Shown: positions 7,438-15,989 of the stretch, piece by piece
How positions within the stretch are numbered: position 1 is the first letter of the stretch
How the letters are laid out: each line of letters begins with the position of its first letter
Assembly: GCA_910587915.1 (NCBI GenBank)
Contig: CAJUOB010000019.1
Location: 1-55,424 of the forward strand
Direction of reading: 5' to 3'
Origin: an uncultured Muribaculaceae bacterium
Lineage (GTDB): Bacteria > Bacteroidota > Bacteroidia > Bacteroidales > Muribaculaceae
Length of the DNA stretch: 55,424 nt
The notes under the pieces: generated by a model
Database searches by the model: none
Told to the model about the DNA's origin: nothing
The model's input: only the letters and a program-made list of their open reading frames with translations
Translations under genes and position numbers: made by a program

Positions 7438-7446
7438 GCAAAATTA
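7438..7446 (-). promoter_or_regulatory. -7 promoter element of the DUF3822-rsmD unit
   Basis: The minus strand reads TAATTTTGC, matching the Bacteroidetes TAnnTTTG element. The ATG at 7431 is only 7 bases downstream of the element, so the transcript would begin at or within a few bases of the start codon. Confidence 0.55.
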
Positions 7447-7519
7447 GCAATAAATTCGGGTGCCACCAAAATGCCTTCCCGTTTGTTATATAATTACAAG
7501 AAATCAATAACACAACAAT

Positions 7520-7948
7520 ATGAAATCGAAACTCTTCCTCGCATCGCTGTTGGCAATGGCCATGGCAGCTTGCGCCGACCTCGGATTTGGAGTCGACGTG
7601 GACTCCGGATACGACTACAATCCCTATTACTACAATGGCGGATATTACGGCTATCCATGGGGAAATCTCGGATGGGACTGGGACTACCCTCTCTATAACC
7701 CACCCGTACAACGGCCTCCGCGACCACCGATGATAGGTGGTGGCCCCGGGCCAGTGATTCCCAAACCACCGCAGAATCAACCGCCGCAGAACAATCCACC
7801 GCAGGTACGCCCGCCAATGAACGGTGTGCCATCCACCGGCCCCGGCGGCATACAGCGGCCAGGCAACGGCGGCATGCCGTCGGCACCCGTGCCCAACACT
7901 GCCCCGGTGCAGAACAATGGCAGCAACAACGCCAACCGCGGACGCTGA
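7520..7948 (+). CDS. Proline/glycine-rich small lipoprotein
   Basis: This 142-residue protein has a signal peptide with lipobox MAMAAC (Cys18), so it is lipid-anchored. The mature part starts with aspartate-, tyrosine- and glycine-rich sequence (DSGYDYNPYYYNGGYYGYPW) and continues as a low-complexity Pro/Asn/Gln tract with repeated PPQN and RPPMNG-like units. It is likely disordered and extended, perhaps a spacer on the outer membrane surface. It stands alone between the DUF3822-rsmD promoter region and a convergent DUF4954 gene. Similar lipoproteins are common in gut Bacteroidales, but I cannot name a function. Codon use matches the GC-rich chromosome, not the AT-rich island. Confidence 0.75.
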   Translation: MKSKLFLASLLAMAMAACADLGFGVDVDSGYDYNPYYYNGGYYGYPWGNLGWDWDYPLYNPPVQRPPRPPMIGGGPGPVIPKPPQNQPPQNNPPQVRPPMNGVPSTGPGGIQRPGNGGMPSAPVPNTAPVQNNGSNNANRGR

Positions 7949-8011
7949 TATTATAGGTATAATCGAACACGGCGTCAAAAGGAAGTTCCTTTCGGCGCCG
8001 TGCCGTACTCG

Positions 8012-9997
8012 CTAATTTTCTACTATAGAAATCGCTTGGTCGCCGAGTGCCGATTTCTTCTCGATGTGCTCCTTCACCATAAGTACAAAGGGATCTGAAT
8101 CGAAATCACCACGTACGTTGTTGAAGTCCTCATCGGCATCCTCGTCGGGGCTATCGATACCGAATCCCGTCCGCGAGGTGAGCGAATATTCCTTGGCAGC
8201 ATCGTCGAGCAGCATACGGTCGAGCGTCACCACGCTCTCGCGCCAGCGCTCCACTATGGCGACTATATCGGCACGTGTAATGGTTTCGACCGTCTTTCCG
8301 CACCAAGCCTCCAGATGCGAGGCCACCCATGTCCACTCCATGTCGTAGTAATCGGCATGAAGCGCTTTCCAACGTGCCTCAAGCTCCTCAAGGCTTGCCA
8401 ACGAGCCGTCGGCAATCTGAGCACATAGGGCGTCGATCTCGCTCTTGGGAGCGAAAAGACCACATACATCCACCCACTTGCCTTCTCCGGCAGCGTGCGT
8501 GGGTCGCAGACGGGCCTGCAGTGCCTCATCGCTTTCTATAGGCGTTTTTCCAAGGCGGTGTATCACGGAATTGCCCATAAACTTATCGATTGCCATGCGG
8601 TAGAAACCACGGCCCTTGCGCAGAGCACGGGCATCGATTGTCATGGTCTGGAACGCGAATCGGTCGGCAGTAAGACCTGCCGTGCGTTCAAGGTCGTTGA
8701 GCAGCTTGATGCCACTCATCATCTTGCCTACTGTGTAGGGGCTGAGAAGATTGAAATTGATGCTGTCGAGCAGATCGGGGTCTCGGCGTTTATCGCGTCG
8801 AGGCCACTTCTGTGCATCGCGGATAGTACCCACACTACGCAGATTCACACCCGGCACAAGAAACGAATCTCCATGATTTTCTATAAGGTATGAGAATGGC
8901 AGACGCGAAGTGTCGGGATGGTTCACATGGCGTCCCATCACCAGCGAGAAAGCACCTATCTTAGCAGGCCACAATATGTAGGAATCGCTTGTGGTCTTGG
9001 AGCCACGCTCCACCACGCCCTGATGGATCGGGCCGAGCTTGTACATGTGGTTGCTCTGGTTGGAGCCGGACCCGGCGTTGAGAAACGAGAACATACCCGC
9101 AATCAGCAGGCTCGACTTATGCATGGTCACCGTATATGGTCCGCCGAAAATAGCTGCCGCCTCGCCATTCTCGCAGGCGCAATTGGCGAAGAAGAGCGAG
9201 TCGTGTGCAGAGAACAGATGCGACAGCTGCGAAGCCTGGCCCACGAAGCAGTGGGTGATCACAGCACCGTCGTCGACCTTCGCACCCGAAGCGAAGATAA
9301 ACCCTTCGGCAATCACATCGCGGCCTACAAACACAGGATCGGCCTTAACCGACGATATGGTGCCGTCGGTGAGACGGGCCACACCCTTGATGCGGGCATA
9401 CTCCCCGATGTTAACATTATTGATGGCTCCGGCATTGACAATCTCGGCGCAGGCACCCACTTTGCCACGGCTGCCGAAGCTCTTATCGGCATGCACCTTC
9501 ACCATTGTCACCAGGCGGCGCACCAACTCGCTGCGGTGGCGATACATAGCCGCCAGATACGCCGTATGCGCCGACATGCGCTCATAGATGGGAACCTCGC
9601 GACCTCCGGTCTCGTTGAGCACCGACACTTCCGTGCCAATGCCGAACGTTGAGTCGAGAGTACCCACCAGCAAGCCTATATTATCTATGTACACACCATC
9701 TGCGATGTCGTAGTTGGCGATATAATTCGATACCTTGGCTATGTACACACCATTGCCCACGTTCACATTGTGGAGTGTGGCATCGGAAATACCGGCCTCG
9801 CGCTCCAATCCGCCGGGGCGGTGGAACACACCATCGAAGCGTCCGAGCGACACGTCGCCCGAAAAATGTACATTTTTTAGTTTCAGTGGATTGAAGCCAT
9901 CGGCAACCTTCACATTGCGCCAATCCTTGGCAGTGCAGCCGCGGCTTTCGAGAATAGAGATTTCGCTCTCGGTAAGAGCTCGTCGGAATTCAGACAT
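8012..9997 (-). CDS. DUF4954 family protein, left-handed beta-helix-like
   Basis: This 661-residue protein begins MSEFRRALTESEISILESRGC and fits DUF4954 in length and pattern. Residues ~35-330 contain many short hexapeptide-like turns (VHFSGDVSLGRFDG, LHNVNVGNGVYIAKV, INNVNIGEYARIKGVARL, FVGRDVIAEGFIFASGAKV), as in left-handed parallel beta-helix acyl- or nucleotidyl-transferases. The C-terminal third is helical. No signal peptide is seen, so it is cytoplasmic. It has its own promoter (10036-10044) and is transcribed alone, converging on the lipoprotein gene. The family has been linked loosely to sugar-nucleotide or lipid-A-type enzymes by fold only; substrate unknown. Confidence 0.82.
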   Translation of the reverse strand: MSEFRRALTESEISILESRGCTAKDWRNVKVADGFNPLKLKNVHFSGDVSLGRFDGVFHRPGGLEREAGISDATLHNVNVGNGVYIAKVSNYIANYDIADGVYIDNIGLLVGTLDSTFGIGTEVSVLNETGGREVPIYERMSAHTAYLAAMYRHRSELVRRLVTMVKVHADKSFGSRGKVGACAEIVNAGAINNVNIGEYARIKGVARLTDGTISSVKADPVFVGRDVIAEGFIFASGAKVDDGAVITHCFVGQASQLSHLFSAHDSLFFANCACENGEAAAIFGGPYTVTMHKSSLLIAGMFSFLNAGSGSNQSNHMYKLGPIHQGVVERGSKTTSDSYILWPAKIGAFSLVMGRHVNHPDTSRLPFSYLIENHGDSFLVPGVNLRSVGTIRDAQKWPRRDKRRDPDLLDSINFNLLSPYTVGKMMSGIKLLNDLERTAGLTADRFAFQTMTIDARALRKGRGFYRMAIDKFMGNSVIHRLGKTPIESDEALQARLRPTHAAGEGKWVDVCGLFAPKSEIDALCAQIADGSLASLEELEARWKALHADYYDMEWTWVASHLEAWCGKTVETITRADIVAIVERWRESVVTLDRMLLDDAAKEYSLTSRTGFGIDSPDEDADEDFNNVRGDFDSDPFVLMVKEHIEKKSALGDQAISIVEN

Positions 9998-10035
9998 ACT
10001 TGAATTAAATTTGGACTTACATTACGTTTTGCGTC

Positions 10036-10044
10036 GCAAATTTA
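10036..10044 (-). promoter_or_regulatory. Promoter of the DUF4954 gene
   Basis: The minus strand reads TAAATTTGC, a good TAnnTTTG match, with a TTTG about 20 bases upstream for the -33 element. The start codon at 9997 lies about 38 bases downstream. Confidence 0.6.
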
Positions 10045-10069
10045 ACTCAATTTGACCAAAATTACAAAT

Positions 10070-10741
10070 TCAATACCCGCGGTCGCCGAATATAGCCGAT
10101 CCGACACGCACAAGATTGGCTCCGGCTGCCACTGCCAGAGGGTAATCGTGGCTCATGCCCATCGACAGGATATCGAACCCACGCAAATCAGGGGCAACGT
10201 CGAGAATACGACTACGCAACCGAGCCACCGACTCGAAATCGGCACGCACACGAGCCTCATCGTCGGTATTGGACGCCATGGCCATCATGCCGCATATATG
10301 CGTGGCCTTAAGCGATTCGAAGCGTCTGTCGGCAAAGAATCCGAGCATTTCATCGGGCGTCATACCGAATTTAGTCTCTTCCTGCGCCACATGCACCTGC
10401 ATGAGTACCCGACTGACAATACCTGCACGCTCACTCTCTGCATCGATGGCCCGCAGCAGGCGTTCGCTGTCCACACTCTCTATCAATGCCGGACGGAGTC
10501 CTATGAGCTGGCGCACCTTGTTAGTCTGCAGATGGCCGATAAAATGCCAGCTGATATCGGCCGGAAGCGCCGGAACTTTCACAGCGAGCTCCTGCACGCG
10601 GCTTTCGCCGAACAGGCGCTGACCGGCGGCATACGCCTCGGCCAAAGCTTCGACCGGATGGAATTTGGAAACCGCCACCAGGCTCACTCCCGAGGGGAGT
10701 GTGGCCTGTATGGCGGCTAAAGCTGCAGCGATGGACGACAT
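10070..10741 (-). CDS. YggS/PLPBP-type pyridoxal phosphate homeostasis protein
   Basis: This 223-residue cytoplasmic protein belongs to the YggS (PROSC/PLPBP) family. The PLP-binding lysine is in LVAVSKFHPVEAL near residue 26, followed by FGESRVQEL and the signature SWHFIGHLQTNKVRQL. Near the C-terminus LSMGMSHDYPLAVAAGANLVRVGSAIFG binds the cofactor phosphate. The family binds PLP and buffers vitamin B6 and amino-acid pools; it has no established catalytic activity. The start codon shares one base with the stop of the DUF4494 gene, so it is the last gene of the run beginning at the sirtuin or at the dcw cluster. Confidence 0.93.
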   Translation of the reverse strand: MSSIAAALAAIQATLPSGVSLVAVSKFHPVEALAEAYAAGQRLFGESRVQELAVKVPALPADISWHFIGHLQTNKVRQLIGLRPALIESVDSERLLRAIDAESERAGIVSRVLMQVHVAQEETKFGMTPDEMLGFFADRRFESLKATHICGMMAMASNTDDEARVRADFESVARLRSRILDVAPDLRGFDILSMGMSHDYPLAVAAGANLVRVGSAIFGDRGY

Positions 10742-11175
10742 TACTCCACCACTTTCATTTTGTATACATCCATGAGAGGTGTCTCGGTAATCGACACAAT
10801 CTCATAGTCGGCCATAGTACCGGCCATGCCCTTCACGAAATTGTCGTAGGCTTCCTTAAAGTTTGAAGCCTGTACCAAAATCAGGGAGTTGGAACGCTTC
10901 TCGGCAGCGGTCTTCTCATCAATGGTGATGAAACCGACTTTCACCAGATACCAGCGGTCGCCACCCTCGAAGAAGAATATCTCGGCTATTTTGGTGCGCT
11001 TCACAGCCGATACACTGAATTCACCCGATATAAACGGACGCTGCTCCTCGGTGATGCGCGCCTCTGCTTCGGTGAACGACAGAGCATCCACCAGATAGGG
11101 TTCATTCACTTTCTTTGCAGCTCCGTTCTCCTGGAGCTTATCGTAGCGTACTTTGCATTCGAACCAGTTTGCCAT
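10741..11175 (-). CDS. DUF4494 family protein
   Basis: This 144-residue soluble protein matches DUF4494, a small Bacteroidetes family, in length and pattern: MANWFECKVRYDKLQENG at the start, YLVDALSFTEAEARI, an AEIFFFEGGDRWYLVKVGFITID core, and a C-terminal MDVYKMKVVE. No signal peptide, membrane segment or catalytic motif is visible. It is tightly packed between the SGNH hydrolase (8 bases) and YggS (1-base overlap), so it is co-transcribed. The family's role is unknown; conserved linkage to YggS in Bacteroidales suggests a housekeeping function. Confidence 0.85.
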   Translation of the reverse strand: MANWFECKVRYDKLQENGAAKKVNEPYLVDALSFTEAEARITEEQRPFISGEFSVSAVKRTKIAEIFFFEGGDRWYLVKVGFITIDEKTAAEKRSNSLILVQASNFKEAYDNFVKGMAGTMADYEIVSITETPLMDVYKMKVVE

Positions 11176-11183
11176 ATCTTTTT

Positions 11184-12332
11184 TTACTTTAGTTGTACTG
11201 TTTTTTTATCAGCCTGTCGGCGATTTTTCAATATATCACGTAGAATTGGTGTCATTTTCTCGGCATAATACTTGAATCCGAGATCGGTCAGGTGTATGCC
11301 GTCGACAGTACCGTCGTCCTCCACACCGTCGAGGTCTGTCGACTCCACATAGTAGAGATTTGCAGGATTCTCGGCCTTGAGCCGCTCATAGTTGCGGCGG
11401 AAAGCAGCATTCTTTTTGGGCAGATAGTTGCCGAAGAATGAATCCTGGCGCGCATAGGGATAAATCGGCCCTTCGAGCATCACGATAGGCACATCGGGAC
11501 GCGCCGTACGCAGAATGTCGATGAAACCGTATGTAAGCGTATCGCACATCATCTCGGTGCAATTGGGCACCGGATCGATGAGGAAGAGGTCGGCATCGGG
11601 AATCTTGGCAATGACACGGGCCATGCAGCTGTCCATCTTGCCCTCTCCGCTGAAGCCGAGATTCACCACCTCGCAATTGAGCTCGCGGCCTATGATGTTG
11701 GTGGCAGCCATTCCCGCACGCGACGCACAGCCGCCCTGAAGGATGCTCGTGCCATAAGCCACAATCTTGGTTGAAGGGTCGATGAGAGTGGCCGAGCCGG
11801 GAGTGAGAGTGGCGGTACTGTCCACTTTTATCTCAAGTTCTTCTATGCCGTCGTAGAGTGGTAAGTAGACCATATACTCGGTCATCCGCGTAGTATCGAG
11901 ATTGCTCACATAGGTCGACTCCACAAGCTTGCTTTCCTTATCCTTCACATAGGGGCGGTTGGTATTCACGTGGCGCCACACCGAATCGCCTTGCCATACA
12001 TAGAGGTCGGTACCTTTGAGACCGGTATCTGCCATGTGGATCATATGAGTATTCCACAGCAACTTATATCGCACACCTATGCGGCTGGAGTTAGTGGCAA
12101 AACGCACGGCAATACCGCTGGAGCACATCTGGCGGCTCCAAAGGTCGGGGCGCACAGAGTCCTTCAGGTATGCCGGTATACGCCAATAGGGGCGTTCCGT
12201 ATCTTCAAAGCCTTTATTGACTATGCGTAGTTCACGGGCATCTGTATAGCGCCATGGTTTCTCGGGCGCATCGGCGCCCTTTGCCGACACCAGCGAGCAG
12301 ACGACAAGAAGGATAATGAGCAGTTGTTTCAT
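11184..12332 (-). CDS. Exported SGNH/GDSL-type hydrolase
   Basis: This 382-residue protein starts with a signal peptide (MKQLLIILLVVCSLVSAKG). An N-terminal beta-rich domain (~25-160) precedes an SGNH hydrolase domain: block I is VAYGTSILQGGCAS with the catalytic Ser in GTSILQ, block II around NLGFSGEGKMD, block III around DPVPNCTEMM, and the Asp/His block DGIHLTDLGFKYYAEKM near residue 350. Such enzymes are usually esterases that deacetylate glycans. The mature protein is periplasmic or surface exposed. It lies 19 bases after the sirtuin gene and 8 before the DUF4494 gene. Substrate not determinable; a carbohydrate acetyl ester is a reasonable guess. Confidence 0.87.
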   Translation of the reverse strand: MKQLLIILLVVCSLVSAKGADAPEKPWRYTDARELRIVNKGFEDTERPYWRIPAYLKDSVRPDLWSRQMCSSGIAVRFATNSSRIGVRYKLLWNTHMIHMADTGLKGTDLYVWQGDSVWRHVNTNRPYVKDKESKLVESTYVSNLDTTRMTEYMVYLPLYDGIEELEIKVDSTATLTPGSATLIDPSTKIVAYGTSILQGGCASRAGMAATNIIGRELNCEVVNLGFSGEGKMDSCMARVIAKIPDADLFLIDPVPNCTEMMCDTLTYGFIDILRTARPDVPIVMLEGPIYPYARQDSFFGNYLPKKNAAFRRNYERLKAENPANLYYVESTDLDGVEDDGTVDGIHLTDLGFKYYAEKMTPILRDILKNRRQADKKTVQLK

Positions 12333-12351
12333 ACTTGTGTTATAATGTGTA

Positions 12352-13044
12352 TCAGTCCTTTAGGAGTATCTCTGCAAGACGGGCCAATCCCTCGGTAGCT
12401 TTCGCACGTATCACTGTCACACCTGCGGGTACCGGCGACGGATTGGGGTCTATGTAGTACACAGGCACTCCCCGGCGCACATAGTGCAGCAAGCCGGCGG
12501 CAGGATATACCACCAGACTCGTGCCTACGATTACAAATATATCGGCCTCGGCGGCAAGCTCTGTCGCCGGCTCAAACATAGGCACCGCCTCCTGAAAGAA
12601 GACAATATGCGGACGCACGGCATGCCCATCTATGCGGGTGTCGGGCGTGGTCTCGCATTCTGTGCTTTCGAGGCGGAAGGTGAGATCGGGATCATCGAGT
12701 GCCCTCACCTTCATGAGCTCTCCATGCAGATGCAGCACATTAGTGCTGCCGGCACGTTCATGAAGATCATCGACATTCTGAGTGATTATGCACACATCGA
12801 AATGTTCTTCAAGCTCATGTAGAATCTCATGGGCACGGTTAGGGCGCACAGCGCCGAGCTGACGGCGACGTTCGTTGTAGAAGCGGTGTATCAGCGCGGG
12901 GTCGCGTCGGAATCCATCGGCACTGGCCACATCCATCACAGGATAATTCTCCCACAGGCCATCAGCGTCGCGGAAGGTCTTAATGCCGCTCTCAGCGCTT
13001 ATACCGGCACCGGTCGACACCACCAGACGGGGTTTATTTGTCAT
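12352..13044 (-). CDS. cobB: NAD-dependent protein deacylase (Sir2 family)
   Basis: This 230-residue cytoplasmic sirtuin has the NAD-binding loop VVSTGAGISAESGIKTFRDADGLW, the TQNVDDLHERAG segment, the catalytic His in LHLHGE, and the distal GTSLVVYPAAGLLHY and DPNPS motifs. FYNERRRQL carries the Tyr-x-x-Arg pair that in CobB/SIRT5-type enzymes binds succinyl or other acidic acyl groups, so desuccinylation or demalonylation is likely. The two CxxC pairs of the zinc ribbon are absent; that segment is short and contains a single Cys. The gene start overlaps the ftsZ stop by 11 bases, so it is read from the division transcript. Confidence 0.92.
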   Translation of the reverse strand: MTNKPRLVVSTGAGISAESGIKTFRDADGLWENYPVMDVASADGFRRDPALIHRFYNERRRQLGAVRPNRAHEILHELEEHFDVCIITQNVDDLHERAGSTNVLHLHGELMKVRALDDPDLTFRLESTECETTPDTRIDGHAVRPHIVFFQEAVPMFEPATELAAEADIFVIVGTSLVVYPAAGLLHYVRRGVPVYYIDPNPSPVPAGVTVIRAKATEGLARLAEILLKD

Positions 13045-14362
13045 CTCGGTAGAATATTATCTGACTGTCGGGATCGGCCTTTTTGGTTTCGGGCTCGGTT
13101 TCGGGCTTGCGCTGCACGGTAGCCTTGCGTTTGTCGCGTTTGAAGGCCGGTGTACGCTCCACCATCTCGATTGCTTCGTCGCTGTCGAGTTGGTCGGACG
13201 ACAGAATGTAGTAGTTCTGAGTCTCCTGTTGGCGTGTGAAGTCTTCGATCTTATCCTTGCCATAGGCCTGGACGATGACGTCGGACACTTCCGGGATAGC
13301 GGAGCTCTCTGTATTGCGGCCTTCGATTACGGTCACATTGCCGCCGGTATCCACACTCACATCGAAACCCGATGCAAGAATGGTGAATTTCACCTTATTA
13401 CCAAGGGTATCGTCGTATCCCCAGCCGAATTTTATGTGCACACGCTTGTTGATCTGGGTCACAAGAGTATTGGCCTCGCGTGTTTCCGAAACCTTGAATG
13501 CAGGCTCGATATCGTGCGAGTAGTAGAAAGCGAAGAGCAGTTCCTTGGCACTCATGATATCGGTGTCGCACAGCAGCGGCGAATGCAGGGCTGCCTTCAT
13601 AGCGTCGGACATACGGTTCGGGCCCTCACCATAGCCTACGGAAATCAACGCCGTGCGTCCATCGCGAAGACACGTGTCGACGTCGCGCATATCTATGTTT
13701 ATGTTGGCCAGAGTGGTCACCATATCGGAGATTGTGCGGGCAGCCGTGGTGAGGATATCGTCGGCCTTCGAGAAGGCCTCAGCCCAGTCGAGATCCGGAT
13801 AGATGGAGCCGAGGCGGTCGTTGTTGATTATAAGCATGGCATCGACGTTCTTCTGAAGACGCGAAGCACCCTCGATGGCGCTGTTTATCTTGTTCATGCC
13901 CTCGAAGAAGAACGGTATGGTAACAATACCCACGGTGAGGATGCCCTTCTGCTTTGCCACGCCTGCCACAACGGGCGCGCCACCGGTACCTGTACCGCCG
14001 CCCATGCCGGCGGTGACAAACACCATCTTCACATCATCGGTGAGAAGTTTCTCAATTTCGGGCACACTTTCCAGAGCGGCAGCCTCGCCTACTTCAGGCT
14101 TTCCTCCTGCACCGAGACCTTTGGTGGTCTGCGGGCCGAGGAGCACTTTAGTGGCCACAGGCACCGGGTCGAGTGCCTGCTTGTCGGTGTTGAGCACCAC
14201 AAAATCGACGCCTTTCACGCCCTGGCTGTGCATATAGGCCACAGCATTGCAGCCGCCGCCACCCACACCCATGGCTATGATTTTGGCTGCCGCCGGGCCC
14301 TCGGGGGTAGGCTCCTGACGGTATTTCTCTATCAATTGGGGATCTTCGGGATCTGTCATCAT
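13034..14362 (-). CDS. ftsZ: Cell division protein FtsZ
   Basis: This 442-residue tubulin-like GTPase has the N-terminal IIAMGVGGGGCNAVAYM, the GTP signature VTAGMGGGTGTGGAPVVAGVAK near residue 120, and the T7-loop region NINIDMRDVDTCL. It polymerises into the Z ring that recruits the divisome. The GTPase core ends near residue 330; the tail is a Bacteroidetes-type linker rich in charged residues, ending IIFYRDDK instead of the textbook conserved C-terminal peptide. It follows ftsA by 27 bases and overlaps the sirtuin gene by 11. The end of the dcw cluster is therefore coupled to a metabolic enzyme. Confidence 0.97.
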   Translation of the reverse strand: MMTDPEDPQLIEKYRQEPTPEGPAAAKIIAMGVGGGGCNAVAYMHSQGVKGVDFVVLNTDKQALDPVPVATKVLLGPQTTKGLGAGGKPEVGEAAALESVPEIEKLLTDDVKMVFVTAGMGGGTGTGGAPVVAGVAKQKGILTVGIVTIPFFFEGMNKINSAIEGASRLQKNVDAMLIINNDRLGSIYPDLDWAEAFSKADDILTTAARTISDMVTTLANINIDMRDVDTCLRDGRTALISVGYGEGPNRMSDAMKAALHSPLLCDTDIMSAKELLFAFYYSHDIEPAFKVSETREANTLVTQINKRVHIKFGWGYDDTLGNKVKFTILASGFDVSVDTGGNVTVIEGRNTESSAIPEVSDVIVQAYGKDKIEDFTRQQETQNYYILSSDQLDSDEAIEMVERTPAFKRDKRKATVQRKPETEPETKKADPDSQIIFYRDDK

Positions 14363-14389
14363 TTCAGTTTCTAATTAAAAGTGAGGAGA

Positions 14390-15979
14390 TTATTTATCGT
14401 CTTCATCTTCTTCGTCATCATCTTCCTCGGGAGTGGTGAAGAATTTGACAAATGAGCCGCGGATACCTTCGAGGGTACGGGTGATCTTGCTTATTTCCGG
14501 CTCCTGAGGTTCCGGATCGTCATCGATTTCTTCCTCGTATTCCTCCTCTTCTTCGTATACAGGCTCAGGTTCGGGCTGGGGCTTAGACTTAGCCTTATGG
14601 GGCTTATTCTTTCCGAAACCGAAGATGCCAATACGGCGTTTTGCCGCACGCGGTTCGTCGTCGATATCGTCGGGATCATCGCTGAGAAGGTCCTCGTCGT
14701 CGGGTTCGTAGTCGTGATGGTCGTCGGCCGGCTCATCTTCGAAGAGGGTTTCCTCAGCCTGTGTCACGGCAACTTCCCGCACGGTTTCGGCAGCAGCCAC
14801 AGCAGCCGCGGCAGCGGTTTCCTGCTTGGGCGTCACCACCGTTTCAGGGCGTACAGGCAGCATAGTGCATTCACCTTCGGGAAGATTGCGGGCAGCCCAG
14901 AGCAATGCTACAACATCGATGTTGTCGGCATTGTTGCGCCCGGCAGTACGGAAAATTATGTCGCCCGGCATCTCGGCCACACGCACCGGCATATTGGCCT
15001 GGCGCGACAGAAGCGACGAGAACTCCGGCAATTTGGCGCCACCGCCGGTGAGCACTATTTTCGATACCGAACCCGACATGCCCGATGCCGTGAGCTGGTT
15101 GAGTATATTGGCGGCTATCTCGCCGGCACGGGCGCGCACATAGCCGCTTATTTCGTTGGCATTCACCCCTCCGCCATTTTCATCGCCCAGTGTGGCAAGT
15201 GTAGTCTTGAAATTCTCGGCAGCCTCCTCGGTCACTCCAAGGCCGGCCATTATGTCGAGCGTGATCAGACGCGATCCCATGGGCACGGTGCTGAGGAAAC
15301 ACAGCGAACCATCGCGGTACACCGACACGGTGCAGGTCTCGGCGCCGAAGTCCACCAGCATACATCCCACTTCTTTTTCGTCGGGAGTGAGCACGAAGTC
15401 AGCTATAGCAGTGGCTCTCAGGCAATAGTGGATATGGTCGGCGCTGATATTCTCGAACTTGATGCGTTCGAGGTTCTGGCGGGTCTCCTTGGCACATGTC
15501 ACCATGGTGAACTCACCGCGAAGAGTCTCCGCGAAATTACCGACTGCCTTCTTCACCGCCGTGCTGTTGACGTAGAACATTCTCGGCAGGGTATCGACTA
15601 TCATGCGGTCGCCCACATAGTCGCGCGTGGCTTCGAATGCCAACCGCTGCACAAGGGCTTCGGTGATCTCACATTCGCGTTGGAAGCGGAGCGAGGCAGT
15701 TGTAGGTGCACCTGTCACCGAGCGGCCGCCTATCGACAGCAGCGCTCCCGAAATTTTTGCAGGGGCTACTTCGCGGGCACACTCCAGCCGCGATATGATG
15801 TCGGCTATGGCATCGCTGACCTCGCGTATGTTCTGCACGCGGCCGTAGCGGACGTTGTTCGTACCCGGCGTTTCTTCGACCGCGAGTACGGAAAGGCGAC
15901 CGTCGGCTCCTATGGCGCCGACTGCACCCTTTATTTTCGAAGATGCGATTTCTATGGCAACTACTGTCTTTGGTTCCAT
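14390..15979 (-). CDS. ftsA: Cell division protein FtsA
   Basis: This 529-residue actin-like ATPase starts MEPKTVVAIEIASSKIKGAVG. It shows GCMLVDFGAETCTVSVYRDGSL and IVLTGGGAKLPEF of the actin fold near residues 205 and 310. The family is usually ~420 residues; the extra ~110 is an acidic, Pro/Glu-rich linker (residues ~390-490) typical of Bacteroidetes. It ends in an amphipathic stretch (GSFVKFFT) that probably attaches FtsA to the membrane, then a very acidic tail. FtsA tethers FtsZ and recruits late divisome proteins. It lies 10 bases from ftsQ and 27 from ftsZ. Confidence 0.95.
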   Translation of the reverse strand: MEPKTVVAIEIASSKIKGAVGAIGADGRLSVLAVEETPGTNNVRYGRVQNIREVSDAIADIISRLECAREVAPAKISGALLSIGGRSVTGAPTTASLRFQRECEITEALVQRLAFEATRDYVGDRMIVDTLPRMFYVNSTAVKKAVGNFAETLRGEFTMVTCAKETRQNLERIKFENISADHIHYCLRATAIADFVLTPDEKEVGCMLVDFGAETCTVSVYRDGSLCFLSTVPMGSRLITLDIMAGLGVTEEAAENFKTTLATLGDENGGGVNANEISGYVRARAGEIAANILNQLTASGMSGSVSKIVLTGGGAKLPEFSSLLSRQANMPVRVAEMPGDIIFRTAGRNNADNIDVVALLWAARNLPEGECTMLPVRPETVVTPKQETAAAAAVAAAETVREVAVTQAEETLFEDEPADDHHDYEPDDEDLLSDDPDDIDDEPRAAKRRIGIFGFGKNKPHKAKSKPQPEPEPVYEEEEEYEEEIDDDPEPQEPEISKITRTLEGIRGSFVKFFTTPEEDDDEEDEDDK

Positions 15980-15989
15980 GGTGTGGATA

